In this document: positions 11,303-18,728 of the stretch, piece by piece
Layout: every line of letters starts with the position of its first letter
Numbering within the stretch: position 1 is the stretch's first letter
Assembly: GCA_963706875.1 (NCBI GenBank)
Contig: CAVPNW010000015.1
Coordinates: 124,001-188,000 of the forward strand
DNA from: Prado023 sp963706875
GTDB taxonomy: Bacteria; Actinomycetota; Actinomycetes; S36-B12; CAIYMF01
DNA length: 64,000 nucleotides
Reading direction: 5' to 3'
Position numbers and translations under genes: made by a program
The notes under the pieces: model-generated
The model's input: only the letters and a program-made list of their open reading frames with translations
What the model was told of the DNA's origin: nothing
Databases searched by the model: none

Positions 11303-12120
11303 ATGCAGATGTCGCAGGGCCCCGCACGGCCACTGCTCACCGCCCTGGAGGTCCAGGAGCTGCTGCACATCGATCGCTCCACCGTCTACCGGATGGCCGA
11401 GGATGGCCGACTGCCCGCGATCCGCGTCGGGCGCTCCTGGCGCTTCCCCGCCGACCGGATCGAGGGCCTGCTCGACGCCGGCCAGGCCGACGCAGCGTCC
11501 GGGAGTCCCACGCCGACGCCCACGCCGACGCCGACCCAGTCGCTGGGCACTGGCGCCCCGGACCTGTCGGTGGTCCCGGCAGCCGCCCTCGAGCCGGGAG
11601 CCGACCCCTTCGACCTCGACGCCACCGCGACACCGGACCCGACGCTGAACACCGACTGCCGCGAGTGCTGCCGTCGAGGTGGCCGCCGACCTGCTCGGCG
11701 TGATGATGGTCGTCACCGACATGCACGGCCGCCCCGTCACCGACGTGGCCAACCCCAGCACCTGGTTCTCGGCGCACGCAGACTCCCCCGACGTCCTCGA
11801 CGCCTGCGTCACCGAGTGGCGCGACCTCGCCGACCACCCCGACTTCACGCCCCGGTTCCACGAGGGCGCGCTGGGGTTCCAGTGCGCGCGGGCGTTCATC
11901 CGCCACGGCAGCACGCTGGTCGGGATGGTCCTGGCCGGAGGGGTCAGCCCCTCGACCGACGTGAACGTCGACCCCGACCTGTACCACCTCGATGACACCG
12001 CGCGCCGTCGGGTGCTCGATGCCCTGCCCCGGATCGCTGCGGCGATCTCCACCACACCGCCGCGCAGCGCGGCGACCCACCCCGGTTCCGCATCCTGCGG
12101 CCACCACGAAGGAGAACTGA
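11303..12120 (+). CDS. HTH (excisionase-type) plus PocR-like sensor regulator, frameshifted
   Basis: The N-terminal 60 residues form a MerR/excisionase-type helix-turn-helix (LLTALEVQELLHIDRSTVYRMAEDGRLPAIRVGRSWRF is split by helix boundaries). A Pro/Thr linker with a TPTPTP repeat follows. The sensor half (ADLLGVMMVVTDMHGRPVTD and on) resembles PocR ligand-binding domains but lies in another frame; one extra base is likely near 11665-11673. In its frame the sensor half has no stop before the SQR gene. The assigned end is the TGA at 12118-12120 in the third frame, which overlaps the next ATG. Likely the transcription regulator of the downstream sulfur genes; the ligand is unknown. Confidence 0.65.
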
Positions 12121-13355
12121 TGAAGAGGCTGCTCGTCCTGGGAGCCGGCACCGCCGGGACCATGGCCGTGAACAAGCTGCGCCCCCAGCTGCCCCGCGAC
12201 GAGTGGAGCATCACGGTCGTCGACTCCGACGACACCCACTACTACCAGCCCGGGTACCTGTTCGTTCCCTTCGGCATCTACCGGCCCGACGAGATCGTGA
12301 AGCCCAAGAAGCGCTTCATCCCGACCGGCGTCGACCTGGTGATGGGCGAGATCGACAAGGTCGTGCCCGAGGAGAACAAGGTCCTGCTGCTCGACGGCAC
12401 CGAGCTGGGCTACGACTACCTGATCATCGCCACCGGCACCACGCCGCGCCCCGAGGAGACCCCGGGCATGGCCGACGACCTCGGGGGCAGCGTCCACGAG
12501 TTCTACACCTTCGCCGGCGCGACCGCCCTGGCCGAGAAGCTGCGCACCTGGGAGGGTGGCCGGCTCGTGGTGCACATCACCGAGATGCCGATCAAGTGCC
12601 CGGTGGCGCCCCTGGAGTTCACCTTCCTGGCCGACGCGTTCTTCACCGAGCAGGGGATGCGCGACAAGGTCGAGATCGTCTACGTGACCCCCCTGGAGGG
12701 CGCCTTCACCAAGCCCGTCGCCAGCAAGCACCTCGGTGACATGCTCGAGACCCGCGGCATCGCCCTCGAGGGTGACTTCATGATCGAGAGCATCGACGCC
12801 GAGGCGAAGAAGCTGATCAGCTTCGACGAGCGCGAGGTGCCCTACGACCTGCTGGTCACCATCCCGCTGAACATGGGCGCGGACTACATCGCGCGCTCAG
12901 GCCTCGGCGACGACCTGAACTACGTCCCGGTCGACAAGCAGACCCTGCTGTCCGACGACTACGACAACATCTTCGTCGTCGGCGACGCCTCCAACATCCC
13001 CGCGTCCAAGGCCGGATCCGTCGCCCACTTCGCGATGGACCTGTTCCCGGCGAACTTCCTGCGCCACATCCAGGGCCTGAAGATGACCGAGCTGTTCGAC
13101 GGCCACGCCAACTGCTTCATCGAGACCGGCCACGGCAAGGGCCTGCTCATCGACTTCAACTACGACACCGAGCCGCTGACCGGCAAGTACCCGCTGCCCG
13201 GCGTGGGCCCGTTCTCCCTGTTGAAGGAGACCGAGATGAACCACTGGGGCAAGGTCATGTTCCGGTGGATGTACTGGAACATCCTGCTCCCCGGCAAGGA
13301 GCTGCCGCTGCCCGCGCTCATGTCGATGGCCGGCAAGGACACGAAGGACCTCTGA
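12120..13355 (+). CDS. Sulfide:quinone oxidoreductase-type FAD/NAD(P) oxidoreductase
   Basis: 411 residues. The FAD-binding GxGxxG is at the start (VLGAGTAGT), followed by the HYYQPGYLFVPFG block seen in SQR relatives, the second dinucleotide motif YDYLIIATG and FVVGDAS near residue 285. It has exactly two cysteines, Cys160 (MPIKCPVAPLEF) and Cys332 (HANCFIETG). These match the two redox cysteines of SQR that form polysulfide during sulfide oxidation; the third cysteine of classical SQR is absent. The C-terminal amphipathic tail (KVMFRWMYWNILLPGKELP) could dock to the membrane for quinone. AAGGAG lies five bases before ATG. It is followed by DUF1641, tusE-like and dsrE-like genes. Sulfide as substrate is inferred. 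Confidence 0.85.
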   Translation: MKRLLVLGAGTAGTMAVNKLRPQLPRDEWSITVVDSDDTHYYQPGYLFVPFGIYRPDEIVKPKKRFIPTGVDLVMGEIDKVVPEENKVLLLDGTELGYDYLIIATGTTPRPEETPGMADDLGGSVHEFYTFAGATALAEKLRTWEGGRLVVHITEMPIKCPVAPLEFTFLADAFFTEQGMRDKVEIVYVTPLEGAFTKPVASKHLGDMLETRGIALEGDFMIESIDAEAKKLISFDEREVPYDLLVTIPLNMGADYIARSGLGDDLNYVPVDKQTLLSDDYDNIFVVGDASNIPASKAGSVAHFAMDLFPANFLRHIQGLKMTELFDGHANCFIETGHGKGLLIDFNYDTEPLTGKYPLPGVGPFSLLKETEMNHWGKVMFRWMYWNILLPGKELPLPALMSMAGKDTKDL

Positions 13356-14107
13356 TGACCGAGACCATCCACACGGGCACCGACCCCATCGGCGCCCTGA
13401 GCCCGGCGGCTGCGACCGCCGACTCGAACGCCGCCATCCTGGCCCGGCTGGACGCCATGAGCGCCCAGATGGCCGTCATGGCCGAGCAGGTCGCCGAGGC
13501 GGCCGCAGCCCGCGAGCAGTGGAGCGAGCTCGTGGAGACCCTGATCCCGGTGTCACGGGGCGCGATGGACGTGGCCACGCGCGAGCTCTCCGAGCTCGAG
13601 GCCGACGTCACGATCGACGACGTCACCCGGTTCGCCCGCACCACCGCCCGGGCGATCCCCGACATGGAGGTCCTCGTCGGCCAGATCGGCAGCCTGTCCG
13701 AGCTGGGCCACGAGGTGAGCTCCCTGGGCGGCGCGGGCATGGCCAAGCTCACCGAGGTCCTGCAGGTCGCCGAGGACAAGGGCTACTTCATGTTCGCCCG
13801 CGAGGGGGCGGCGATCGCCGACAAGGTCGTCACCTCGTTCGACGAGCAGGACGTCCGCGCACTCGGCGACAACGTCGTCACGATCCTCAACGCGGTCAAG
13901 GAGCTGACCCAGCCCGAGGTGATGGCCCTGCTCAACCGGACCGCCCTGACGATCCAGGAGGTCGAGGACTCCCATATCGAGCCGCCCTCGGCCTTCGCGC
14001 TGCTGAAGTCGATGCGCGACCCCCAGACCAGGCGTGGGCTCGCCCGCGTCCTGTCCATGCTCCACACGGTCGGTGAGGACACCCAGCCGACCTCACCCAC
14101 CAAGTAG
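13355..14107 (+). CDS. DUF1641 protein
   Basis: 250 residues, all alpha. The family block GAGMAKLTEVLQVAEDKGYF and the ALLKSMRDPQTRRGLARVLSMLHTVGE tail are typical of DUF1641. The start ATG overlaps the stop of the SQR gene (TGATG), so the two are coupled. The protein has no cysteine and no membrane segment; residues 35-60 could form a coiled coil. DUF1641 proteins commonly accompany SQR-like flavoproteins and formate dehydrogenase systems. A scaffold or membrane-recruitment role for the flavoprotein is plausible but unproven. Confidence 0.85.
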   Translation: MTETIHTGTDPIGALSPAAATADSNAAILARLDAMSAQMAVMAEQVAEAAAAREQWSELVETLIPVSRGAMDVATRELSELEADVTIDDVTRFARTTARAIPDMEVLVGQIGSLSELGHEVSSLGGAGMAKLTEVLQVAEDKGYFMFAREGAAIADKVVTSFDEQDVRALGDNVVTILNAVKELTQPEVMALLNRTALTIQEVEDSHIEPPSAFALLKSMRDPQTRRGLARVLSMLHTVGEDTQPTSPTK

Positions 14108-14129
14108 ATAGCAGAGAGGAACTACGACC

Positions 14130-14444
14130 ATGGCCATGGCCACGATCGCCGGCAAGGAAGTCCACGTCAACGAGGAGGGCTTCCTGACCGAGTACGACGA
14201 GTGGAGCGAGGAGATCGGCGCCGAGCTCGCGAAGAACATCGAGGTCGAGATGACCGACGAGCACTGGTCACTGATCAAGTGGCTGCGCGAGGACTACAAG
14301 GAGAAGGGCGAGACCGCCACGACCCGCCGCGTGCAGACCGTCGGGGGCGTGCCCACGAAGAAGCAGTTCGAGCTCTTCCCGAAGAAGCCGGCCAAGAAGA
14401 TGGCCTACATCGCCGGCGTCCCGAAGCCCAAGGGCTGCGTCTGA
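14130..14444 (+). CDS. TusE/DsrC-family sulfur carrier (single C-terminal Cys)
   Basis: 104 residues with the fold and C-terminal arm of DsrC/TusE: DEGFLT-like start, WSEEIGAELAKNIEVEMTDEHW, and the terminal GVPKPKGCV. The penultimate Cys103 is the persulfide-carrying cysteine. The second cysteine of true DsrC, eleven residues earlier, is Ala here. So it should carry sulfur as a persulfide (TusE/RspA-like) and not form the DsrC trisulfide of dissimilatory sulfite reduction. AGAGAGG lies upstream of ATG. It sits between DUF1641 and the DsrE-like gene, its likely donor or acceptor. Confidence 0.9.
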   Translation: MAMATIAGKEVHVNEEGFLTEYDEWSEEIGAELAKNIEVEMTDEHWSLIKWLREDYKEKGETATTRRVQTVGGVPTKKQFELFPKKPAKKMAYIAGVPKPKGCV

Positions 14445-14479
14445 TCCCGCGCTCGACACCACGACAGAAAGAGACCGAC

Positions 14480-14998
14480 ATGACAGTCATCCCGAACTTC
14501 GACTCGGACGACACCGACCGCAAGTTCGTCATCATCTGCTCCAAGGGCAACCTGGACATGGCCTACCCGGCCCTCGTCCTGGCCAACGCCGCGCTCGGTG
14601 AGGGCATCGAGACGCACCTGTTCTTCACGTTCTGGGGCTTCGACATGATCATCGACTCCCGCATGGACGACCTGCAGTTCTCGCCCGCGGGCAACACTGC
14701 GATGCACTTCCCCGTGAAGGGCAAGGACCTGCGCATCCCGCAGGCCGTCATGCCCCTGCCCGGCATGACAGGGATGGCCACGAAGATGCTCAAGGAGCAG
14801 ATCGAGGACCTCGGCATCCCGCCGGTCCGCGACTTCCTCGACCAGATCGTGGCCTCCGGTGGGCACCTGTGGGCCTGCCGCATGAGCGCGGACATGAACA
14901 AGGTGGAGATGGACGACCTCTACGAGGGCGTCGAGGACATCATCAACGCCACCGACTTCATCGAGATGACCGACGGCGCGCAGCTGCTGTTCATCTGA
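14480..14998 (+). CDS. DsrE-family sulfur-transfer protein (DsrE2-like)
   Basis: 172 residues. The Rossmann-like DsrE fold is seen as KFVIICSKGNLDMAYPALVLANAAL, followed by THLFFTFWGFDMI. The conserved sulfur-relay cysteine is Cys133 in GGHLWACRMSADMN; a second Cys is at 20. A hydrophobic Met/Pro-rich insert (residues 90-105) matches the longer DsrE2 group, which can be membrane-associated. It probably receives sulfane sulfur from the SQR product and hands it to the TusE-like protein. It is the last gene of the operon, closed by a strong hairpin nine bases downstream. Confidence 0.88.
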   Translation: MTVIPNFDSDDTDRKFVIICSKGNLDMAYPALVLANAALGEGIETHLFFTFWGFDMIIDSRMDDLQFSPAGNTAMHFPVKGKDLRIPQAVMPLPGMTGMATKMLKEQIEDLGIPPVRDFLDQIVASGGHLWACRMSADMNKVEMDDLYEGVEDIINATDFIEMTDGAQLLFI

Positions 14999-15006
14999 GG
15001 CACCCA

Positions 15007-15049
15007 CCGATGGCCCCGCCCACGTGCACACCACGGGCGGGGCCATCGG
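15007..15049 (+). terminator. Intrinsic-terminator-like hairpin after the sulfur operon
   Basis: CCGATGGCCCCGCCC and GGGCGGGGCCATCGG form a perfect 15-bp stem with a 13-base loop. No T-tract follows, as is usual in high-GC Actinobacteria. Confidence 0.8.
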
Positions 15050-15064
15050 CGTACCGTCGGGGGT

Positions 15065-16483
15065 GTGAGGCTCCCGCCAGCACCACCCGTTGCCCGGGCA
15101 GTGGCTGCCACGCCACCGGATCGCGACCGGGTGCTCGACCTGCTGCGCGCCAGCGCCCTGGCCCTGGTCGTGCTCGGCCACAGCAGCATGGGGATCGTCG
15201 GCTGGACCGACTCCGGACCCGTGATCAGCACCGCGCTGACCGTGTACTGGTGGGCCCCGTGGGCCACGTGGATCCTGCAGATCATGCCGCTGTTCTTCGT
15301 CGCCGGCGGCGCGGTGAACGCCCGCTCGTGGCGCACCAACCGTGACCCGTACGCGTCGTGGTTGTGGCGTCGGGTCGCCCGGCTGATGCGGCCGGTGTGG
15401 GTCTACCTGATGATCATGGCCCCGATCAGCGGGCTCGTGTCGCTGGTGGCGCCCGAGGGGTACGCCGAGCCGCTGCTCGGCCTGGCCACCCAGCTGCTGT
15501 GGTTCATCGGCGTGTACGTCATGGTGTGCGCCCTGACCCCGCTGACCGTCCGGGCGCACGCGGTCAGCCCGCTGCTCGGCCCGGCGGTCCTGCTGGCCGG
15601 GGTGGTCCTGTTCGACTGGTTGCGGCTGGGCGTGGGCGTGGCCCCCCTCGGGCTGCTCAACTTCGTCCTCGTCTGGGCACTGGCCGCACAACTGGGCCTG
15701 CTCTTCGACGACGGCCTGCTCCGCCGGTGGCGCGGGGCCGGCCTCGCGGCCGTGGCCATCTCGGTGAACCTGCTGCTCGTGACCTACGGGCCCTATCCCC
15801 GCTCCATGGTCGGCATGCGCGGCGAGCCGTTCAGCAACATGGCCCCACCGAGCCTGGTGCTGGCCCTGCACACCGTCGCCCTCGCCGGGCTCGTCGGCGC
15901 AGCGCGCCCGGCACTGGCCCGATTGGCCGCCGGTCGCCGGGTCTGGACCGGCACCACGGCGGTCAACCTCACGGCGATGACCCTCTACCTGTGGCACCTG
16001 CCCGTCCTGATCGCGCTGTACGCCGGGCTGCACGCCCTGGGGCTGGACCGGCCGGTGCAGTGGGCCGCCGACGGCTACCCCATCCCCGGCCCCGGCTTCT
16101 GGCTGTGGACGATCGGCTTCCTGGCGGTGTACCTGGCCTGCGTGGCCGGCGTCGTGCGGCTGATGTGGCCCGCCGAGGTCGGTCGCCTACCCGGCTGGGA
16201 CCGGCCGGCCCGGACGGCCGCCGCAGACGGCCGGACGCTCCCGGGCGAGCCCGGTCGATCCGCCGCGGCCGGGCTCGGGGCGGCTCTGATCGGGATCGGG
16301 ACGTTGATGCTCGCCGCGATCGGACTGGCCGGCTTCCCGACCCGTATGACGTCGTTCGCCGGGGTCCCGCTCAACGCCCTGGCGGCGATCGGGCTGATGG
16401 CCCTCGGTGGGCTTCTCGTCCGGCACGTCGGCTCCACGCACACCCCGGACTATGCAACTAATGGAAACCGGGCCTTGCACTAG
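15065..16483 (+). CDS. Acyltransferase 3 family integral membrane protein
   Basis: 472 residues with about ten membrane helices. The N-terminal RDRVLDLLRASALALVVLGHSS matches the acyltransferase-3 motif (R..D.LRa.A...Vv..H), where the His is functionally important. FFVAGGAVNARSW, then YLWHLPV near residue 300 (conserved H) also fit. These enzymes O-acylate sugars, peptidoglycan or lipids in the envelope; the substrate here is unknown. TACCGT ends seven bases before GTG 15065, so the mRNA is probably leaderless. The last 60 residues form two more hydrophobic helices not typical of the core family. Confidence 0.9.
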   Translation: MRLPPAPPVARAVAATPPDRDRVLDLLRASALALVVLGHSSMGIVGWTDSGPVISTALTVYWWAPWATWILQIMPLFFVAGGAVNARSWRTNRDPYASWLWRRVARLMRPVWVYLMIMAPISGLVSLVAPEGYAEPLLGLATQLLWFIGVYVMVCALTPLTVRAHAVSPLLGPAVLLAGVVLFDWLRLGVGVAPLGLLNFVLVWALAAQLGLLFDDGLLRRWRGAGLAAVAISVNLLLVTYGPYPRSMVGMRGEPFSNMAPPSLVLALHTVALAGLVGAARPALARLAAGRRVWTGTTAVNLTAMTLYLWHLPVLIALYAGLHALGLDRPVQWAADGYPIPGPGFWLWTIGFLAVYLACVAGVVRLMWPAEVGRLPGWDRPARTAAADGRTLPGEPGRSAAAGLGAALIGIGTLMLAAIGLAGFPTRMTSFAGVPLNALAAIGLMALGGLLVRHVGSTHTPDYATNGNRALH

Positions 16484-16510
16484 TGGGAACCTCGGATCTA
16501 CTATTGCCAT

Positions 16511-17293
16511 ATGAACGATGAACTGCGTGACCTTCTGAACCGAGTTGCCTCCGGCGAGATCAGCCCCGAGGAGGCCGAGATCCTGATGAACGCCGCGAAG
16601 GCGGGCGCCGCGAACGAGAGCCACGAGACCACTGTGGAGCAGCCCGCGCCCGAGCCGGTCCGCCGGGTCAGCGTCCGCGGCAGCGCCGTGCGCCTGGTGA
16701 TCGTGGCCGACCCATCCGTGGACACCGCGATCGCCGAGGGCCCGCACCGCGTGTCCCACGTCGGCGACCGGCTCACGATCCACTCCGACCTGCGGGTCGG
16801 TGAGTACGAGGCGGAGGCGCCGAAGTCCACGTTCGCCACGTGGCTGAGCAACGTCAACCGGGCTGGCTCGACGCTGCGGGTGCGGGTCAACCCCGACCTG
16901 CCGCTCGACGTCCTCAACGTGGCCGGCTCGCTGGAGCTCAGCGGGATGCGCAGCGCGACCTCAGTCGGCGTCGAGGCGGGCTCCGCCAGGCTGCACGACG
17001 GCGCCGGGCAGCTGACCCTGTCGGTGGCCAGCGGCAGTGCGGACGTGGAGTGGCAGTTCCAGGGCGAGTGCTCGGTGAGCACCGACCTGGGCTCGGCCCG
17101 ACTGACCCTGCTGCCCGGCTCGGACGTGGAGGTCAAGGCCGAGGCGACCCTGGGCCTGGCCACCATCCGGCTGGCCGACGGCACCACGATCAAGGCCACG
17201 CCGGAGGGGCACCCGCCCGTGACGGCCGGCGCGGGAAGCGGCAGCCTGTCGGCCACGACCCGGCTCGGATCCCTCGTCGTCTCGGTCTTCTGA
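16511..17293 (+). CDS. DUF4097-like beta-solenoid protein with SHOCT-like N-terminus
   Basis: 260 residues. Residues 1-30 (MNDELRDLLNRVASGEISPEEAEILM) form a short helical hairpin like SHOCT or the bactofilin-linked helices. The rest is repeated short beta strands (SGSARLHDGAGQLTLSVASGSADVEW) typical of DUF4097/adhesin-like solenoids. No signal peptide or membrane helix is seen. TACTAT lies six bases before ATG, so leaderless. The next gene, DUF2089, starts nine bases after the stop; the two families often occur side by side. Function unknown; a sensor or regulator pairing is inferred. Confidence 0.8.
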   Translation: MNDELRDLLNRVASGEISPEEAEILMNAAKAGAANESHETTVEQPAPEPVRRVSVRGSAVRLVIVADPSVDTAIAEGPHRVSHVGDRLTIHSDLRVGEYEAEAPKSTFATWLSNVNRAGSTLRVRVNPDLPLDVLNVAGSLELSGMRSATSVGVEAGSARLHDGAGQLTLSVASGSADVEWQFQGECSVSTDLGSARLTLLPGSDVEVKAEATLGLATIRLADGTTIKATPEGHPPVTAGAGSGSLSATTRLGSLVVSVF

Positions 17294-17301
17294 AGCCCCG
17301 G

Positions 17302-17700
17302 ATGCGCACTCATCGGCCGCCAACCACGTGCCCGGTGTGCTCCGAGTCGCTGATCACCCTGCGCCTGGGGTGCCCATCGTGCGGGACGGAGCTGTCCGGG
17401 CACTTCGAGTCCTGCCGGTTCTGCCGGCTGGGCGCGGCCGACCTGGAGATCCTGGAGGTGTTCCTGCGCAGCCGAGGCAATGTCCGCGATGTGCAGGCGC
17501 ATCTCGAGGTGTCCTACCCCACCGCGCGGGCCCGGCTCATGGAGGTGCTCGACCGCATGGGCCTGGGAGAGCCCCCCGAGCCACCGCCGGCGGCCAGCCC
17601 CGCAACGGCGCACGCACTCGACCCCGCGGCGATCCTGGCGGATCTCGCCGCTGGGCGCCTGGATGTCGCCGAGGCTGAAGCCCTGCTGGGTGAGGCCTGA
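17302..17700 (+). CDS. DUF2089 zinc-ribbon HTH protein
   Basis: 132 residues. Cysteine pairs CPVC (residues 9-12), CPSC and CRFC form a zinc ribbon. This is followed by a sigma-like HTH (LEILEVFLRSRGNVRDVQAHLEVSYPTARARLMEVLDRM) characteristic of DUF2089. The C-terminal helix pair (AAILADLAAGRLDVAEAEALL) echoes the N-terminus of the neighbouring DUF4097 protein, hinting at a shared interaction motif. It is probably a DNA-binding regulator in an operon with the upstream gene. The start at ATG 17302 follows weak upstream signals; an earlier start is possible. Confidence 0.85.
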   Translation: MRTHRPPTTCPVCSESLITLRLGCPSCGTELSGHFESCRFCRLGAADLEILEVFLRSRGNVRDVQAHLEVSYPTARARLMEVLDRMGLGEPPEPPPAASPATAHALDPAAILADLAAGRLDVAEAEALLGEA

Positions 17701-17747
17701 GCCGGACGCCGCCCCAGGGGCCCACCCCCGCGACGCATCTGCGCCGC

Positions 17748-18596
17748 TCAGGCCACCTGCAGTGACCGCCGCGACAGGCCGTACATCCAGCCGTCGATGA
17801 TGGTCTCCGGCGCGACGAGCAGGTCGGAGGCCGCCCCCAGGGTGATGAACATCGGGATGAAGTGCTCGATCGTGGGGTGCGCGTAGGGCATGCCGGGGGC
17901 TCGGGTGCGGAACGCCGCGAGCTCGTCGAGGTCACCGCGCGCCAGGGCCTCGGTGGCCCAGGCATCGAACTCCCGCGACCACCCCGGGACCGACTCGGGC
18001 CGCCCCCAGTCGATGAACGGCAGTCCGTGCGTCATGAACCCCGACCCGATGACCAGAACACCCTGCTCGCGCAGCGGGCGCAACCGCCTGCCGAGCTCGA
18101 CCAGGTCCGCTGAGACGTTCGTCGGGATGCTCAGCTGCAGCACTGGGATGTCGGCCTCGGGATACATCACCATCAGGGGCACCCAGGCACCGTGGTCGAG
18201 GCCGCGCGCGGTGTGCTGCACCAGGCCGTTGCCGTCCGGCAGCACGCCGGCAACGAGCCTCGCGAGCTCGGTGGCGTCCGGGGTCGGGTAGCGGAATCGG
18301 TAGTACACGGGGTCGAACCCGGCGAAGTCGTAGACCAGCGGGGTACCGGCCGACGCCGAGGACAGGGCCAGCGGCGCGGACTCCCAGTGCGCCGAGGCGA
18401 TCAGGATGGCGCGCGGCCGGGGCAGCTCGCGCGCCCACGCGAACAGCCGGGCCATCCAGTCGGCGTCCTCGAACAGGGGCGGGGCGCCGTGGCTCAGGTA
18501 CAGGGCTGGCAGGGGGCCGTCCTCGGGCCGCCAGGAACGATGCGGACCTGCGGCCGACGCGTTGCGCACATGCGCGGCATACGGGTGCAGTGCCAT
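17748..18596 (-). CDS. LigB-type extradiol dioxygenase (DODA/YgiD family)
   Basis: 282 residues of the class III ring-cleaving dioxygenase fold. Metal ligands by family match are His36 (LYLSHGAPP), His70 (IASAHWES) and His245 (HPTIEHFIPMF); His135 (GLDHGAWVPL) is the acid/base residue. YgiD/DODA homologues open catechols such as DOPA with O2. The physiological substrate here is not known. CGGAGG precedes the ATG. Upstream, GTTG and CAAC half-sites spaced by six bases (about 18612-18625) resemble a small MarR-type operator. It is convergent with DUF2089. Confidence 0.92.
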   Translation of the reverse strand: MALHPYAAHVRNASAAGPHRSWRPEDGPLPALYLSHGAPPLFEDADWMARLFAWARELPRPRAILIASAHWESAPLALSSASAGTPLVYDFAGFDPVYYRFRYPTPDATELARLVAGVLPDGNGLVQHTARGLDHGAWVPLMVMYPEADIPVLQLSIPTNVSADLVELGRRLRPLREQGVLVIGSGFMTHGLPFIDWGRPESVPGWSREFDAWATEALARGDLDELAAFRTRAPGMPYAHPTIEHFIPMFITLGAASDLLVAPETIIDGWMYGLSRRSLQVA

Positions 18597-18728
18597 GAAC
18601 GCCTCCGATCAGTTGTCACTTCAACCAAGTGTACCCATGCGAGTAGCAATCGTGGTCTCCACGGGTCTGGTCGACCGGCCCTGGGAGGGCTAGCCTTGGG
18701 GCTCGCCCTCGACCGTGGGGAGTTGCCC

